Below are positions 50,062 through 60,189 of a DNA stretch of 64,000 bases, piece by piece; the first letter of the stretch is position 1; every line of letters begins with the position of its first letter. Source of the DNA: Thiocapsa bogorovii (GTDB lineage: Bacteria > Pseudomonadota > Gammaproteobacteria > Chromatiales > Chromatiaceae); assembly GCF_021228795.1 (NCBI RefSeq), contig NZ_CP089309.1:2666001-2730000 (forward strand), written 5' to 3'. The notes beneath the pieces were generated by a model, which saw only the letters and a program-made list of their open reading frames with translations, had not been told where the DNA came from and searched no databases. Made by a program: the position numbers and the translations under genes.

Positions 50062-50547
50062 TCACAGGTCCCCTCGCTCACCCACGATCGGGAGTGCCCG
50101 CTCGGTATCCAGGACGGCGAGGTGCGGCAAGGGATCCACACCCGCAGCGAGGACGAATTCGGTGAGTTGGTCCCGGACGAGGTTGCGCAAGGCATCCGCC
50201 TGCCAGGGCTTGGCGACGTAGCGATCGAGACCGGCCTCGTTGATGGCGCGGATGGTGTCGTCTTGATCGGCCTGGCCCGTCACCAGGACCTTGCGTGTGG
50301 CGACGGCCCGAGCGTCGGCTGCGAGGCCGATCAGAAAATCGACACCGGTGGTTCCGGGTAAACGATGGTCGGCCATCACGAGTGCGAGCCGATCGCCGGC
50401 CGCGTCGATCTCCTCGATCACCTCCAGCGCGGTCGGCACGTCCTCGGCCTCCTCGATGCGGACATGACGCGCAAACGTGGAAAGGTCGCGTCTGAGCGCC
50501 TCGCGGACCGGGCGCTCATCCTCCAGAATCAAGAGTGCTAGTTTCAT
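50062..50547 (-). CDS. Single-receiver response regulator
   Basis: 161 residues: a CheY-like receiver (LILEDERPVREAL; phospho-acceptor Asp in VMADHRLPG; VLVTGQAD; Lys in VAKPW) with a ~30-residue tail and no DNA-binding domain. It overlaps the histidine kinase stop by 4 bp (ATGA). Output is probably by protein contact or phosphotransfer. Confidence 0.92.
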   Translation of the reverse strand: MKLALLILEDERPVREALRRDLSTFARHVRIEEAEDVPTALEVIEEIDAAGDRLALVMADHRLPGTTGVDFLIGLAADARAVATRKVLVTGQADQDDTIRAINEAGLDRYVAKPWQADALRNLVRDQLTEFVLAAGVDPLPHLAVLDTERALPIVGERGDL

Positions 50548-52538
50548 GTCTCGATGTCCTCGTCGTCCGGCGGGCCGGCCACCGGCAGCATCACGGTCAC
50601 TCGCGTGCAGCCGGGGCGTGAGCGCAACTCGATCGACCCGCCGTGAGCATCCACGATCCGCCGCGCGATGGCGAGCCCGAGCCCGAGCCCGTAGCGCACG
50701 GCACCCTGCTTGGTGGTAAAGCGCGGCTCGAAGACACGCGGCAGGATTTCCGGATCGATCCCGCGCCCTTTGTCCAGTATCTGCACACGCACACGCGTCG
50801 CGTCGGGTGCATCCGTGATCAACGTAATGCGCCCATGATCTTTGGAGCCGTCTCCGAGTGCGTCGCGCGCATTGACCAGGAGGTTGGTCCAAAGCTGCTC
50901 AAGCTCGCCGGGGTGGCAACGCAGCGGAGGCAAATCGCCATAGCGACGCTCGATCTCGACATCGCGCAGGCGGTACGCCATGAGACGCAGCGTGTCTTCG
51001 AGACCCGCATGCAGATCGACCCCGGAGACCGGCTCGCCCTTGGGCCGGGCGTAGGCGCGAAGGCTCGTCACCAGCTCGCACATCCTTCGCGAGGCGACCT
51101 CGAGGTTGCGCACCGCAGAGCCGATTCCGGCGACCGCCTCGGCCAGATCCAGGCTCGGCGGATCGGCGGCGAGCGCGCTCGCCCGGTCGGGATCCTCGAT
51201 CCCGGCATCGAATAACCGTTGGGCGAGAGCGACATCGCCGAGGACCGCTTCGAGTCGTCGACGCGCCGCGCGCTCTTCACGCGTGGTCCGCGGGGCGCGG
51301 TCGCGCTCGGCCGTGAAGATCTCGCTGGCCAGCCGGCCCTGCGGATGGCTCGCCAGCACGCGCTCCAGATCCTCGCCGACATAGGTGGTCGCGCGCAGCA
51401 TAGCCGCGACCGGATTGTTGAGCTCATGGGCAATCCCGGCCGCCATCTCGCCGAGCGTGGCATAACGCGCCTGCTCGACCAGATCCAGGCGCGCCTGCTC
51501 GAGCTGATGCAGCGCATCGGAGAGCTGCCGACGTTCGCCTTCCAGGACCTGGTTGAGCTGGGTCTTCTCGACCTGGAGCTGGTCGGCGCGACGCAGCCGC
51601 TTGGCCAGGGCGCGGATGGAGACCGCCGCCATTGCCGCGCCGAGCGAGGCGTCGACGGCCAGCGCGCGATCGAGCTGCTCGAATGAAAGATGCACGACCT
51701 CGACCTCGGTCGTCGCACGCGCGGTGAAGAAGGCGCGCTGCTGCTGGGCCAGCGACAGCAGGCCGACAACCGATCCGGTGGAATCGTGGTGCAGCCGCAG
51801 GTCGCCCGCGGCCGAGGCATGGTCGAGCGCGACCCGGCCCCGCAGCACGACCAACACGGCATCGACATCGACGCCCTCGTGGATCAGGTGCGTCCCGGGC
51901 GGGAGCAGCAGACGCGGTCGCGGACCCAGGACACGCTCGATCCCGGCGAGCAGTTGCGTCGCGACCTCTTGCGTCTCGAGCTCGAGCAGACGCAGCAGAT
52001 CGCTCTCGGGCTGCGCGACCGGCCGACCGTCGGTTGCCACAAGGGCGCGGGTCCGCGGATCGGTCCGTCGATGCGCACTCAGCCAGCGAACAGCTTGGGC
52101 ACGCGCGTGCCAGGCAAGGACGCCGGGCGAGCACGGGATCCTGATTACGGCATGCAGTCGGTGGCGGTCGACCGACAGGGATAGGTCATCGTGGAACGCT
52201 CGGTCGGTGAGGAGCAGGACGCGCGCTCGGCGCAGGACCGGCCGGGCGTCCAGCGTCGCGATGCGCGTGTCGATTGAATCGGGTGAGCCGGGCGACGCGG
52301 GCGAGGCCGTCATGAGCACCAGCGGGACGACGCGGTCCGGATGTGCACTCGACTGCGCACAGGCCGCCGCGACATTGTCCGCGCAGACCACCTCCGCGAT
52401 GTCGGTCAACCCGCGCGCCACCTCCTCCGCGATCGAGGAGGCCAAGGGCTCGGGCGCTACGACCAAGACACACAACGGGGCGCGCGGATCGCCCGCACCC
52501 GTACCCTCATGACCACCGCGATGGAAGACCTCGGTCAT
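50544..52538 (-). CDS. Hybrid sensor: receiver-like + cyclic-nucleotide-binding + histidine kinase
   Basis: 664 residues. N-terminal ~170 residues look like a degenerate receiver (LCVLVVAPEPLASSIAEEV). A cNMP-binding/CRP-like beta-barrel follows (LLLPPGTHLIHEGVDVDAVLVVLRG). Then a coiled coil, the HisKA box with GEMAAGIAHELNNPVAAM, and HATPase_c (LWTNLLVNARDAL, DKGRGIDPEI, GLGLGLAIARRIV). It shares ATGA overlaps with the transporter before and response regulator after it, so it may sense substrate transport or a cytoplasmic ligand. Confidence 0.9.
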   Translation of the reverse strand: MTEVFHRGGHEGTGAGDPRAPLCVLVVAPEPLASSIAEEVARGLTDIAEVVCADNVAAACAQSSAHPDRVVPLVLMTASPASPGSPDSIDTRIATLDARPVLRRARVLLLTDRAFHDDLSLSVDRHRLHAVIRIPCSPGVLAWHARAQAVRWLSAHRRTDPRTRALVATDGRPVAQPESDLLRLLELETQEVATQLLAGIERVLGPRPRLLLPPGTHLIHEGVDVDAVLVVLRGRVALDHASAAGDLRLHHDSTGSVVGLLSLAQQQRAFFTARATTEVEVVHLSFEQLDRALAVDASLGAAMAAVSIRALAKRLRRADQLQVEKTQLNQVLEGERRQLSDALHQLEQARLDLVEQARYATLGEMAAGIAHELNNPVAAMLRATTYVGEDLERVLASHPQGRLASEIFTAERDRAPRTTREERAARRRLEAVLGDVALAQRLFDAGIEDPDRASALAADPPSLDLAEAVAGIGSAVRNLEVASRRMCELVTSLRAYARPKGEPVSGVDLHAGLEDTLRLMAYRLRDVEIERRYGDLPPLRCHPGELEQLWTNLLVNARDALGDGSKDHGRITLITDAPDATRVRVQILDKGRGIDPEILPRVFEPRFTTKQGAVRYGLGLGLAIARRIVDAHGGSIELRSRPGCTRVTVMLPVAGPPDDEDIET

Positions 52539-53947
52539 AGCAAACCCAGCGCGTTCCAAACCGACGGCATCACGAGCGCCAGCAAGAGCGCCCCGAAGCC
52601 GCCGATCACGACTCCGCTCACGATCATCTCGGAGGTCGGCACCTCGCCGGTCGCGTAGGCGATCGCGTTCGGCGGCGTGGAGATCGGCAGCGCCATACCG
52701 AGTGCGCAGGCGAGCGCCACCATCACGCCCACCGCGGTCGGATCGATCGGCAGCCCGATCGCCAGGCTCAGGGTCAAAGGCACCAGCAGGTTCGCCGCCG
52801 CGGAATGCGAGATCACGGTCGAGAGGCCCACCGAGACACCCACCAAGAGGAGGAGCAAGAGCGACAACGGAAGGGCCTCCCAGGCAACCAATCCGATCAG
52901 CCAAATATCCAGCCCGCTCGCACCGATACCGGCCCCCAGAGCGATTCCGCCGGCGACCAACCAGAGCACCGGCCATTGCAGGCGCTTGATGTCGTCCGCG
53001 CCCATGACCTGCGTCGCGAGCAACGCGACAACCGGGAGGAAGCCGACCGTCGAGGAGGCGATGCCGTGAAAAGGCTCTGTCAACCAGAGCAGAACGGTGG
53101 CACCGGCGATAACGTAGAAGATCACCGCGGCCGGCGAGCGGTCGAAGTCGGCCGAGAGCTCGAGCGCCAGCGGAATATCGGCGGCGATGTAGCGGCGCGT
53201 CAGAAACCACCAGGCGAACAGCAGTACGACCACCATCAGCGGCACGGCCAAGAGCATCCAGCCAATGAACGAGATACCCTGACCCGACGCCTCGAGCGCA
53301 CCCAGCGCGATGGCATTGGGCGGTGAACCGACCGGCGTGCCGATCCCGCCGACGTTCGCAGCAACGGGAATGGCCAAGGCCACGCCGCTGCGCGCGCGGC
53401 CTCTCGGAAGTGCGGCCAGGATCGGAATGACGACCGCAAACATCGTGGCCGTGGTCGCGGTGTTGGAGACGAACATCGACAGCAGCGCCGTGATCATCAT
53501 GAGCCCGAGCAGCGAGAGTCTGGCGTTGCCGGCGAAAGGTCGCAGCATCATCGCCGCGAGACTGCGGTCCAGTCCGAACTTGCGGGCACCGTCCGCGATC
53601 AGGAAGCCGCCGAGAAAGAGGATGATGACGGGATTCGCCAGGGCTGCGAAATAGCTCGCCGCGGGCGGCAAGGTACCGGCGACCCCGACCAGCGCCTGAT
53701 CCGAGAGCATCAGGACCTGAAGCAGGATCACCAGCACCGCCGTGGCGTACAGCGGGATCGCCTCCGAAACCCAGAAGAGGATCGCCAGCAGAAAGATCGC
53801 CAGCATCCGGCGCCCGGCCGGCTCCAGGCCGGGGATCTCGATCAAAAGCGGGATGAGAAATGCAACCGAGCCCAGGACCAACCCGAGACGCTGCACGAGG
53901 GTGAGACGCGGCAAGTTGACGCGCGGTCGAGCGGTCGGGGTCGACAT
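52535..53947 (-). CDS. DASS/SLC13-family anion transporter
   Basis: 470 residues with about 11-12 membrane helices. The two family motifs are present: SNTATTATMF (SNT motif) and, near the C-terminus, SHSAAANLLVP, with the paired GIGTPVGSPPNAIAL and ISTPPNAIAYATG hairpin loops. Such transporters take up dicarboxylates, sulphate or other anions with Na+. In a sulphur bacterium C4-acids or sulphate are reasonable guesses. It is the first gene of the transporter-kinase-regulator operon. Confidence 0.92.
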   Translation of the reverse strand: MSTPTARPRVNLPRLTLVQRLGLVLGSVAFLIPLLIEIPGLEPAGRRMLAIFLLAILFWVSEAIPLYATAVLVILLQVLMLSDQALVGVAGTLPPAASYFAALANPVIILFLGGFLIADGARKFGLDRSLAAMMLRPFAGNARLSLLGLMMITALLSMFVSNTATTATMFAVVIPILAALPRGRARSGVALAIPVAANVGGIGTPVGSPPNAIALGALEASGQGISFIGWMLLAVPLMVVVLLFAWWFLTRRYIAADIPLALELSADFDRSPAAVIFYVIAGATVLLWLTEPFHGIASSTVGFLPVVALLATQVMGADDIKRLQWPVLWLVAGGIALGAGIGASGLDIWLIGLVAWEALPLSLLLLLLVGVSVGLSTVISHSAAANLLVPLTLSLAIGLPIDPTAVGVMVALACALGMALPISTPPNAIAYATGEVPTSEMIVSGVVIGGFGALLLALVMPSVWNALGLL

Positions 53948-53989
53948 CGGTGAAAGGAGTCCTGATTGGATTCGGGGTTTGAGTCGGAT

Positions 53990-54183
53990 CTAAACCGCGC
54001 CCAGCGCCGTATGCGAGGTTTCGGATGGGACCGGCCCCGGCAGGCTGTACGGCCGTTGGAGGCGGCGCGGTTTAAAATATAAATAAATACATTGTCGAAG
54101 AGCGCGTCAGGCGCGACGCCTAAGGTTCCGGCCGAGGCCGATCCAACCCAACAACGGCGCGTGCCGCTCCAGACGCGGTTTAG
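53990..54183. repeat. Stop-codon-associated inverted-end repeat, double module (copy B)
   Basis: 194 bp between ftsX and the DASS transporter, same orientation as copy A. Ends CTAAACCGCG (53990-53999) and CGCGGTTTAG (to 54183), with an inner CGCGGTTTAAAATATAAAT linker start. The right end supplies the ftsX TAA stop. The reverse complement of copy C shares GGATGGGA and GGCCCCGGCAGGCTG with it. Confidence 0.9.
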
Positions 54184-55184
54184 CCCGGCTCCGCGCCGCG
54201 CAGATGACGGTTCACGGCGATCCAGCTGCCGATCAGGCTGAAGAGCACACTCCCGGAGAAGATCACCAGCATCGCCAACGGGCCGAGACCGGTCAGCGGA
54301 AACTCGCTGCGATAAAGGGTCGCCAGACGCGAGACAGGCTGCTGCAGCAGAATCACGGCGATGGTGACGAGGAACCAGGCGGTGAGCCCCCCGAGCAGCC
54401 CGTACCAGGCCCCGGCATAGAGGAAGGGCCGGCGGATGAAACCACCTGTCGCGCCGACCAGCTCCATGATCTCGATCTCGATGCGCCGGTTCAGGATCTC
54501 GAGCCGGATGGTGTTGCCGACGATCAGCAGCACACCGACACCGAGCAGTCCGCCGAGCAGGAGAACCACGCGCTGGGCCAGGTCGAGGATCGCCTGAAAG
54601 CGTTGCAGCCAGAGCGTATCCATTCGGGCAAAGTCGGCCTCCGGCAAGGTCATGAGCTCGTCGTGCAGGGCCTGCAGACGCTCGGGCGCCGAGGAGGCCG
54701 CCTGCGGGTAGATCGCGAGAACCGCCGGCAACGGATTGCTCTTGAGCTGCGACAAGGCATCCTCGAAACCGCCGAGCGCGCGGAACTCGTTGAGTGCCTG
54801 CTCGCGGCTGATCAGGTGGACCTGCGTCAGCTCGGGTCGGGCACGCAACTGCTCGGCGAGCCGTGCCGCCGCCGCATCGTCGACGTCTTGCTTCAGAAAC
54901 AGCGAGATGGCCGCCGCCTGATCCCAACCGCCCGCCATGGTGCGCAGGTTCTCGGTTACGACAAAGAGCGCGGCGGGCAGGGCCAGCGAGATCCCGATCA
55001 CCGCGACCGTCATCCCGGTCGGGAGCGGGGTGCGCATGAGACGCCCCAAGGTCGCGACGGCGCTCTGGAGATGTCGATTGGCCCACAGGCCGGGCATGTC
55101 CAGCAGACGCGGACCGCTGCGGCGGTGTGGCTTGCGCTTGGCCGTCCCGCGCTTGGGCTTGAGCTTCGGCTTGGCCATGATCAC
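54180..55184 (-). CDS. ftsX: Cell-division protein FtsX
   Basis: 334 residues. An ABC-transporter-like membrane subunit that with FtsE activates cell-wall hydrolases at the septum. Four membrane helices with the usual N-terminal helix and extracytoplasmic domain (SLFLKQDVDDAAAARLAEQL; SNPLPAVLAIYP). Its start overlaps the ftsE stop by 4 bp. The TAA stop is in repeat copy B. Confidence 0.96.
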   Translation of the reverse strand: MIMAKPKLKPKRGTAKRKPHRRSGPRLLDMPGLWANRHLQSAVATLGRLMRTPLPTGMTVAVIGISLALPAALFVVTENLRTMAGGWDQAAAISLFLKQDVDDAAAARLAEQLRARPELTQVHLISREQALNEFRALGGFEDALSQLKSNPLPAVLAIYPQAASSAPERLQALHDELMTLPEADFARMDTLWLQRFQAILDLAQRVVLLLGGLLGVGVLLIVGNTIRLEILNRRIEIEIMELVGATGGFIRRPFLYAGAWYGLLGGLTAWFLVTIAVILLQQPVSRLATLYRSEFPLTGLGPLAMLVIFSGSVLFSLIGSWIAVNRHLRGAEPG

Positions 55185-55849
55185 CAGGTCCCCGAGTCGT
55201 TGGCCAGTCGCCCGTCGGCGAGGGTCAGGGTTCGATAGGGCATGGACATGACAAGACCCAGGTCGTGCGTGGCGATCAAGAGGGTCACGCCGACCTGATG
55301 AAAACGCTCGAAGAGGCCGAAGATCTCGCGCGAGAGATCGGGATCCAGGTTTCCGGTCGGCTCGTCGGCAAGCACCAGCGGCGGGCGTCCGACCACGGCA
55401 CGCGCGATGCCGACGCGTTGTTGCTCCCCGCCCGAGAGTGCGACCGGGGTGGCCCGCTCGCGCGAGAGCAGGCCCACCTGATCGAGCGCGGCGCGGACAC
55501 GCCGACCGATTTCGCGCTGCCCGAGGCCGGCGACGACCAACGGCAGGGCAACATTGTCGAAAACGCTTCGGTCGGGAAGCAATCGATGATCCTGGAAGAT
55601 CATGCCGACCTCGCGACGGTGATACGGGATCTTGCGTCTCGGCAAGGCCGCGAGATTGCGCCCGTTGACGATGACTTGGCCGCGGGTCGGTCGCTCGAGC
55701 AGGCCGATCAGTCGCAGCAGGGTGCTCTTGCCGGCGCCCGAGTGTCCTGTGAGGAAGGCCATCTCGCCGGCCTCCATCTCGAAGCTGAGGTCGCTCAGGG
55801 CCTCGCCGCGCTCCGGATAGCGTTTGAAGACGTGCTCGAAGGAGATCAC
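55181..55849 (-). CDS. ftsE: Cell-division ATP-binding protein FtsE
   Basis: 222 residues from a GTG. ABC motifs: Walker [11 protein letters not shown]-loop [10 protein letters not shown], signature LSGGEQQR, Walker [13 protein letters not shown] and the H-loop THD. The GTG at 55847-55849 gives the standard [12 protein letters not shown] start, with a G-rich Shine-Dalgarno. A longer frame running into ftsY is not real. Cotranscribed as ftsY-ftsE-ftsX. Confidence 0.96.
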   Translation of the reverse strand: MISFEHVFKRYPERGEALSDLSFEMEAGEMAFLTGHSGAGKSTLLRLIGLLERPTRGQVIVNGRNLAALPRRKIPYHRREVGMIFQDHRLLPDRSVFDNVALPLVVAGLGQREIGRRVRAALDQVGLLSRERATPVALSGGEQQRVGIARAVVGRPPLVLADEPTGNLDPDLSREIFGLFERFHQVGVTLLIATHDLGLVMSMPYRTLTLADGRLANDSGTW

Positions 55850-55860
55850 GGCCCCGCCCC

Positions 55861-57198
55861 TCAGCTCAGCAAGGCATCGAGGAATTCGTCGGCATCGAAA
55901 GGGCGTAAGTCGTCGATGGTCTCGCCGACGCCGATGAAACGGATGGGCACCTTGAGACGATCCGCAATCGCGAAGAGGATCCCGCCCTTTGCGGTGCCGT
56001 CGAGCTTGGTCAGTGTAATCCCCGTCAGACCGATCGCCTGATGGAAATGGATCGCCTGGCTGAGCGCATTTTGACCGGTCGTGGCATCCACGACCAGCAT
56101 CACCTCGTGGGGCGCCTCGGGGTCGATCTTCTTCATGACCCGCGCCACCTTGGCCAATTCCTCCATCAGGTTGGATTTTGTGTGCAGCCGCCCGGCCGTA
56201 TCGGCGATCAGCACGTCGGCCCCGCGCGCCGTAGCCGCCTGCAAGGCATCGAAGATCACGGATGCCGAATCCGCCCCGGTCTGCTGTGCGACCACGCTCA
56301 CTCGGTTGCGCTCGCCCCAGGTCTGGAGCTGCTCGACCGCCGCCGCGCGGAAGGTGTCGCCGGCGGCCAGGATGACGCTGTTGCCCTCCTCCTGGAGCCG
56401 TTTGGCGAGCTTGCCGATCGTGGTGGTCTTGCCCGCACCGTTGACGCCGACCATCAAGATGACCTGGGGGCGACCGGGTGCGGGTTGACGGACCGGGGCG
56501 TCGGCCGCCTGCAGAACGGCGCGCAGCTCGCCCTTGAGCGCTTGGAGGAGTGCTTGGGGATCGGCGAGTGATTTGCGCTTCACGCGGCTCGCCAGATCCT
56601 CCATGATGCGGGTGGTCGTAGCCACGCCGACATCCGCCGTCAGCAGAAGGGTCTCCAGTTCCTCCATGAGGTCGTCGTCGATACGCTTGCGACCGATGAA
56701 GAGTGTCCCGAGACCGTCGCCGAGCGTTTCGCGGGTCCGCGTCAGGCGTTCGCGCAGTCGCGAGAAGACGCCGGACCTCTTGTCCGTCGGCGCATCTTGA
56801 GTCGGCGACGGTTGAGCGGAAGCCGGGGCGGGAGCGGCAACAGGGTCTGGGGCGCGCGTCTCGACGGCGGGCAGCCCATCCGCGCTTGGCCCATCCGCCT
56901 CGTCCGCCCGGCGCTTGGATCGAAACCACCCGCCCCGCTTCGGACGCGGCTCGAATTGGGCCGACTCGGAACGGGCCGGCTCCGCGGTCGGCACGGACCG
57001 CGAAACGCCGGTCGATGCCGGCGATACCCGATCCGCGACGCGCGCGGTGTCCGCCGACGCAGTCTCGGCCGCCCAGTCCGACGGCCCAGATCCACCCGGT
57101 CCGCCGGGACCGATCGGCGGCTCGGCCGCAGCCGACTGATCCGGCTCCGGCAACGCGGCTTTCCTGTGCTTTTTTCCGAAACCGAACATAAACAACAT
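55861..57198 (-). CDS. ftsY: Signal recognition particle receptor FtsY
   Basis: 445 residues. An N-terminal ~140-residue Pro/Ala/acidic A-domain precedes the NG domain with GVNGAGKTTTIGKLA, the DTAGRLHTKSNLMEEL and TKLDGTAKGG GTPase motifs. Docks the SRP at the membrane. Two in-frame ATGs (57196-57198 and 57187-57189) are both plausible starts. Confidence 0.97.
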   Translation of the reverse strand: MLFMFGFGKKHRKAALPEPDQSAAAEPPIGPGGPGGSGPSDWAAETASADTARVADRVSPASTGVSRSVPTAEPARSESAQFEPRPKRGGWFRSKRRADEADGPSADGLPAVETRAPDPVAAPAPASAQPSPTQDAPTDKRSGVFSRLRERLTRTRETLGDGLGTLFIGRKRIDDDLMEELETLLLTADVGVATTTRIMEDLASRVKRKSLADPQALLQALKGELRAVLQAADAPVRQPAPGRPQVILMVGVNGAGKTTTIGKLAKRLQEEGNSVILAAGDTFRAAAVEQLQTWGERNRVSVVAQQTGADSASVIFDALQAATARGADVLIADTAGRLHTKSNLMEELAKVARVMKKIDPEAPHEVMLVVDATTGQNALSQAIHFHQAIGLTGITLTKLDGTAKGGILFAIADRLKVPIRFIGVGETIDDLRPFDADEFLDALLS

Positions 57199-57464
57199 GC
57201 CTGAAGGGAGAGAAACGGCGAGGGGCGGGCGACGCGCCGAGGACGCGACGGGTACTGCGACACGTCAGCAGAAAAGGCCGCTCCGTCCATGTGGTCGCAA
57301 TGCTATCAGATCACCGCGATCAGATCGCCCAAGGCTCATCCGGAGCGAATCGATCCCGGTCTTAACAAACCGTCATCTCCGGGAACTACCAAGACCGGGC
57401 TCTGCCCCAACATTCCCCGCAGCGGGGCCGTTCCGCCTACCGATTCCATCCGACCGGAGTCTCC

Positions 57465-58841
57465 ATGTACAAAATCGTTTTCAGCCTACTCCTGTGTCTG
57501 CCGGCGCTTGCGCCGGCGGCGACCCAAACCGTCTATGAACGGACACTCGACAATGGCCTCAAGGTCCTTGTCAAACCGGACCGACGCGCACCGATCCTGA
57601 TCTCGCAGGTTTGGTACAAGGTTGGATCCAGCTACGAGTACGGTGGGATCACCGGCGTCTCCCACCTGCTCGAGCACATGATGTTCAAGGGCACCGAGCG
57701 GCTGGCCCCGGGTGAGTTCTCGCGCATCATCGCGGCCAACGGCGGCGAAGAGAACGCCTTCACCGGGCGCGACTACACCGCCTATTTCCAGTCGCTCGCG
57801 AACGACCGGCTGGAGATCGCGTTCGAGCTCGAGGCCGAGCGCATGCGCAATCTCGCCCTGGATGCAGAGGAGTTCGCCAAGGAGTTGGAGGTCGTCAAGG
57901 AGGAGCGGCGCACCCGTACCGACGACGACCCCCAGTCGCTCGCCTTCGAGCGATTCAATGCCGTCGCCTACGTCGCCTCCCCTTACCGTAACCCGGTCAT
58001 CGGCTGGGCCGGCGATTTGGAGCAGGCGAATGTCGAAGACCTACGCGACTGGTACCGCCTCTGGTACGCCCCGAACAATGCAACCCTGGTCGTCGCGGGC
58101 GACGTCGACCCCGAAGAGGTCTTTCGATTGGCCGAGAAACACTTCGGTCCGCTCGAGCCCGAGCGCATCAGCCCACCCAAACTGCAGGCGGAGCCCGAGC
58201 AGCTGGGGATGAAACGCATGGTCGTGAAGGCGCCCGCGCAAGAGCCCTACCTCCTGATGGGCTACAAGGCACCGGCCCTGATCGATGCCGAGGAGGCATG
58301 GGAGCCTTATGCCTTCGAGGTCTTGACCTCGGTCCTGGACGGCGGGAGCAGCACCCGGCTGGAGCGCGAGCTGGTCCGCGGCAGCCAGGTCGCGTCCTCG
58401 GCAAGCGCGAGCTACAGCGCCTTCGGTCGTTTGCCGGGCATGTTCATGCTGAGCGGCGTGCCGGCCAAGGGCCAAAGCATCGAGCAGGTCGAAGCGGCGC
58501 TGCTCGCGCAGATCGAGCGCGTCCGAACCGAGCTCGTCGACGAGCGCGAGATGGAGCGCGTGCGCAACCAGCTGATCGCGGATAAGGTCTACGAGCGCGA
58601 TTCTCTCTTCTACCAGGCCATGATCCTGGGTCAGCTGGAGACGGTCGGCCTGGGTTGGGAGCTCGCCGATACCTACGTCGACCGACTCGCGGCGGTCACG
58701 CCCGAGCAGGTCCGCGCCGTCGCAAAAAAGTACCTGGTCCCCGAGAAGCTCACCGTCGGCGTGCTGGATCCGCAACCGATGAGCGACAACCAAACCGCGC
58801 GCGCACCGGTCGCGCTGGAGATGCAGACCAATGTGCACTGA
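57465..58841 (+). CDS. M16-family zinc peptidase (active subunit)
   Basis: 458 residues with a signal peptide (LLLCLPALAPAA). The inverted zinc motif is HLLEHMMFKGT (HxxEH), with the later Glu ligand in the ENAFTGRD region. Pairs with the following M16-like gene, overlapping by 11 bp, to form a heterodimeric periplasmic peptidase. Confidence 0.93.
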   Translation: MYKIVFSLLLCLPALAPAATQTVYERTLDNGLKVLVKPDRRAPILISQVWYKVGSSYEYGGITGVSHLLEHMMFKGTERLAPGEFSRIIAANGGEENAFTGRDYTAYFQSLANDRLEIAFELEAERMRNLALDAEEFAKELEVVKEERRTRTDDDPQSLAFERFNAVAYVASPYRNPVIGWAGDLEQANVEDLRDWYRLWYAPNNATLVVAGDVDPEEVFRLAEKHFGPLEPERISPPKLQAEPEQLGMKRMVVKAPAQEPYLLMGYKAPALIDAEEAWEPYAFEVLTSVLDGGSSTRLERELVRGSQVASSASASYSAFGRLPGMFMLSGVPAKGQSIEQVEAALLAQIERVRTELVDEREMERVRNQLIADKVYERDSLFYQAMILGQLETVGLGWELADTYVDRLAAVTPEQVRAVAKKYLVPEKLTVGVLDPQPMSDNQTARAPVALEMQTNVH

Positions 58842-60189
58842 TCCTCGACGATTCCCCGTCTGGTCGAACGCGCTGCTGCTCGGCGTCGTTATGGTTGCCG
58901 CCGGGCCACTTCAGGCCGCCCCCGAGATCCAGACGTGGCAGACCGCAAGCGGCGCGCGCGTGCTCTTCGTCGCCTCGCCCGAGCTGCCGATGGTCGACGT
59001 GAGTTTGATCTTCGATGCCGGGAGCGCACGCGACGGCGAACGCTCGGGCCTGGCGTCCATGACGGCCGAGATGCTGACGCAGGGCGCGGGTGATTGGAAC
59101 GCCGACGCCATCGCCGCACGGATCGAGGATGTCGGCGCCAAGCTCGGCGCCAGTGCTGACCGGGATAAGACCTCGGTGTCGCTGCGCACCCTGACCCGTC
59201 AGCCTGCGATGAACACGGCCGTGGAAACGCTGGCGACCCTGGTGAGTGCACCGACCTTTGCGGATGAAGATCTAGAACGAGAGCGCCGCAATCGGCTCAT
59301 CGCGCTACGCCAGGACGAAGAGTCGCCGCGCACCGTCGGGCAAAAGGCACTCTATCGCAAGATCTTCGGCAGTCATCCTTACGCGGCGGACCCGTCCGGC
59401 ACGACCGAATCGGTCACGGCGATCACGCGCGATGATCTGATCGAGTTCCATCGGCGTCATTACACGGCGGCCAATGCGGTGGTCGCCATCGTCGGCGCGC
59501 TGGACCGCCCGCAAGCCGAGGAGCTTGCCAACCGCATCACCGCTGGCCTTCCGAAGGGCGAGCGCATGGAGCCGTTGCCGGACGTGGCCGATCTGGCTAC
59601 CGCGGTGACGGAGCAGATCGATTTCCCGTCCAGTCAAACCACCGTGGTGGCCGGCCAGCCCGGCATGCGTCGCGGCGACCCGGACTACTTCACCCTCTAC
59701 GTGGGCAACCACATCCTCGGAGGCAGTGGCCTGGTCTCCCTGCTGATGGAAGAGATCCGCGAGAAGCGCGGGCTCTCCTACAGCACTTACAGCTACTTCC
59801 TGCCCTTGGCGCAGCCCGGCCCCTTCCTGATGGGCTTGCAGACCAAGAACGATCAGGTCGACCAGGCTCGCGAGGTCATGCTCGACACCCTGCGCCGCTT
59901 CATCGAGGCGGGTCCGAGCGAGGCGGAGCTGACCGCGGCGAAGAAGAACATCACCGGCGGCTTCCCGCTGCGCATCGCAAGCAACTCGGACATCGTCGGG
60001 TATCTTGCCGTGATCGGCTTCTACGACCTGCCGCTGGACTATCTCGACCGCTTCACCGACCGCATCGAGTCAGTGACCGCCGAGCAGATCAAGGACGCCT
60101 TTTCGCGTCGCGTCCATCCGGATGAACTGGCGATCGTGGTGGTCGGGGGCGGTACCGAGCAGACCGCGGGGCTCGGTGGCGAGGGCTAG
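58831..60189 (+). CDS. M16-like peptidase, probable inactive partner
   Basis: 452 residues with a signal peptide (LGVVMVAAGPLQAA). It has the M16 fold (GSARDGERSGLASMTAEMLTQG, GGSGLVSLLMEEIREKRGLSYS, an R/Y-type substrate region) but no HxxEH, as in known non-catalytic partners. It overlaps both the active M16 gene upstream and rsmD downstream. Confidence 0.92.
   Translation: MCTDPRRFPVWSNALLLGVVMVAAGPLQAAPEIQTWQTASGARVLFVASPELPMVDVSLIFDAGSARDGERSGLASMTAEMLTQGAGDWNADAIAARIEDVGAKLGASADRDKTSVSLRTLTRQPAMNTAVETLATLVSAPTFADEDLERERRNRLIALRQDEESPRTVGQKALYRKIFGSHPYAADPSGTTESVTAITRDDLIEFHRRHYTAANAVVAIVGALDRPQAEELANRITAGLPKGERMEPLPDVADLATAVTEQIDFPSSQTTVVAGQPGMRRGDPDYFTLYVGNHILGGSGLVSLLMEEIREKRGLSYSTYSYFLPLAQPGPFLMGLQTKNDQVDQAREVMLDTLRRFIEAGPSEAELTAAKKNITGGFPLRIASNSDIVGYLAVIGFYDLPLDYLDRFTDRIESVTAEQIKDAFSRRVHPDELAIVVVGGGTEQTAGLGGEG

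Noticed and set aside
52539-53210. Upstream extension of the histidine kinase frame
   Set aside because: The real start is the ATG at 52536-52538, coupled to the transporter stop; further upstream the frame is out of phase with the transporter gene and has no domain.
55850-56929. Extension of ftsE upstream into ftsY
   Set aside because: FtsE begins at GTG 55847-55849 with the standard [12 protein letters not shown]; the extension is an Arg-rich shadow of ftsY.
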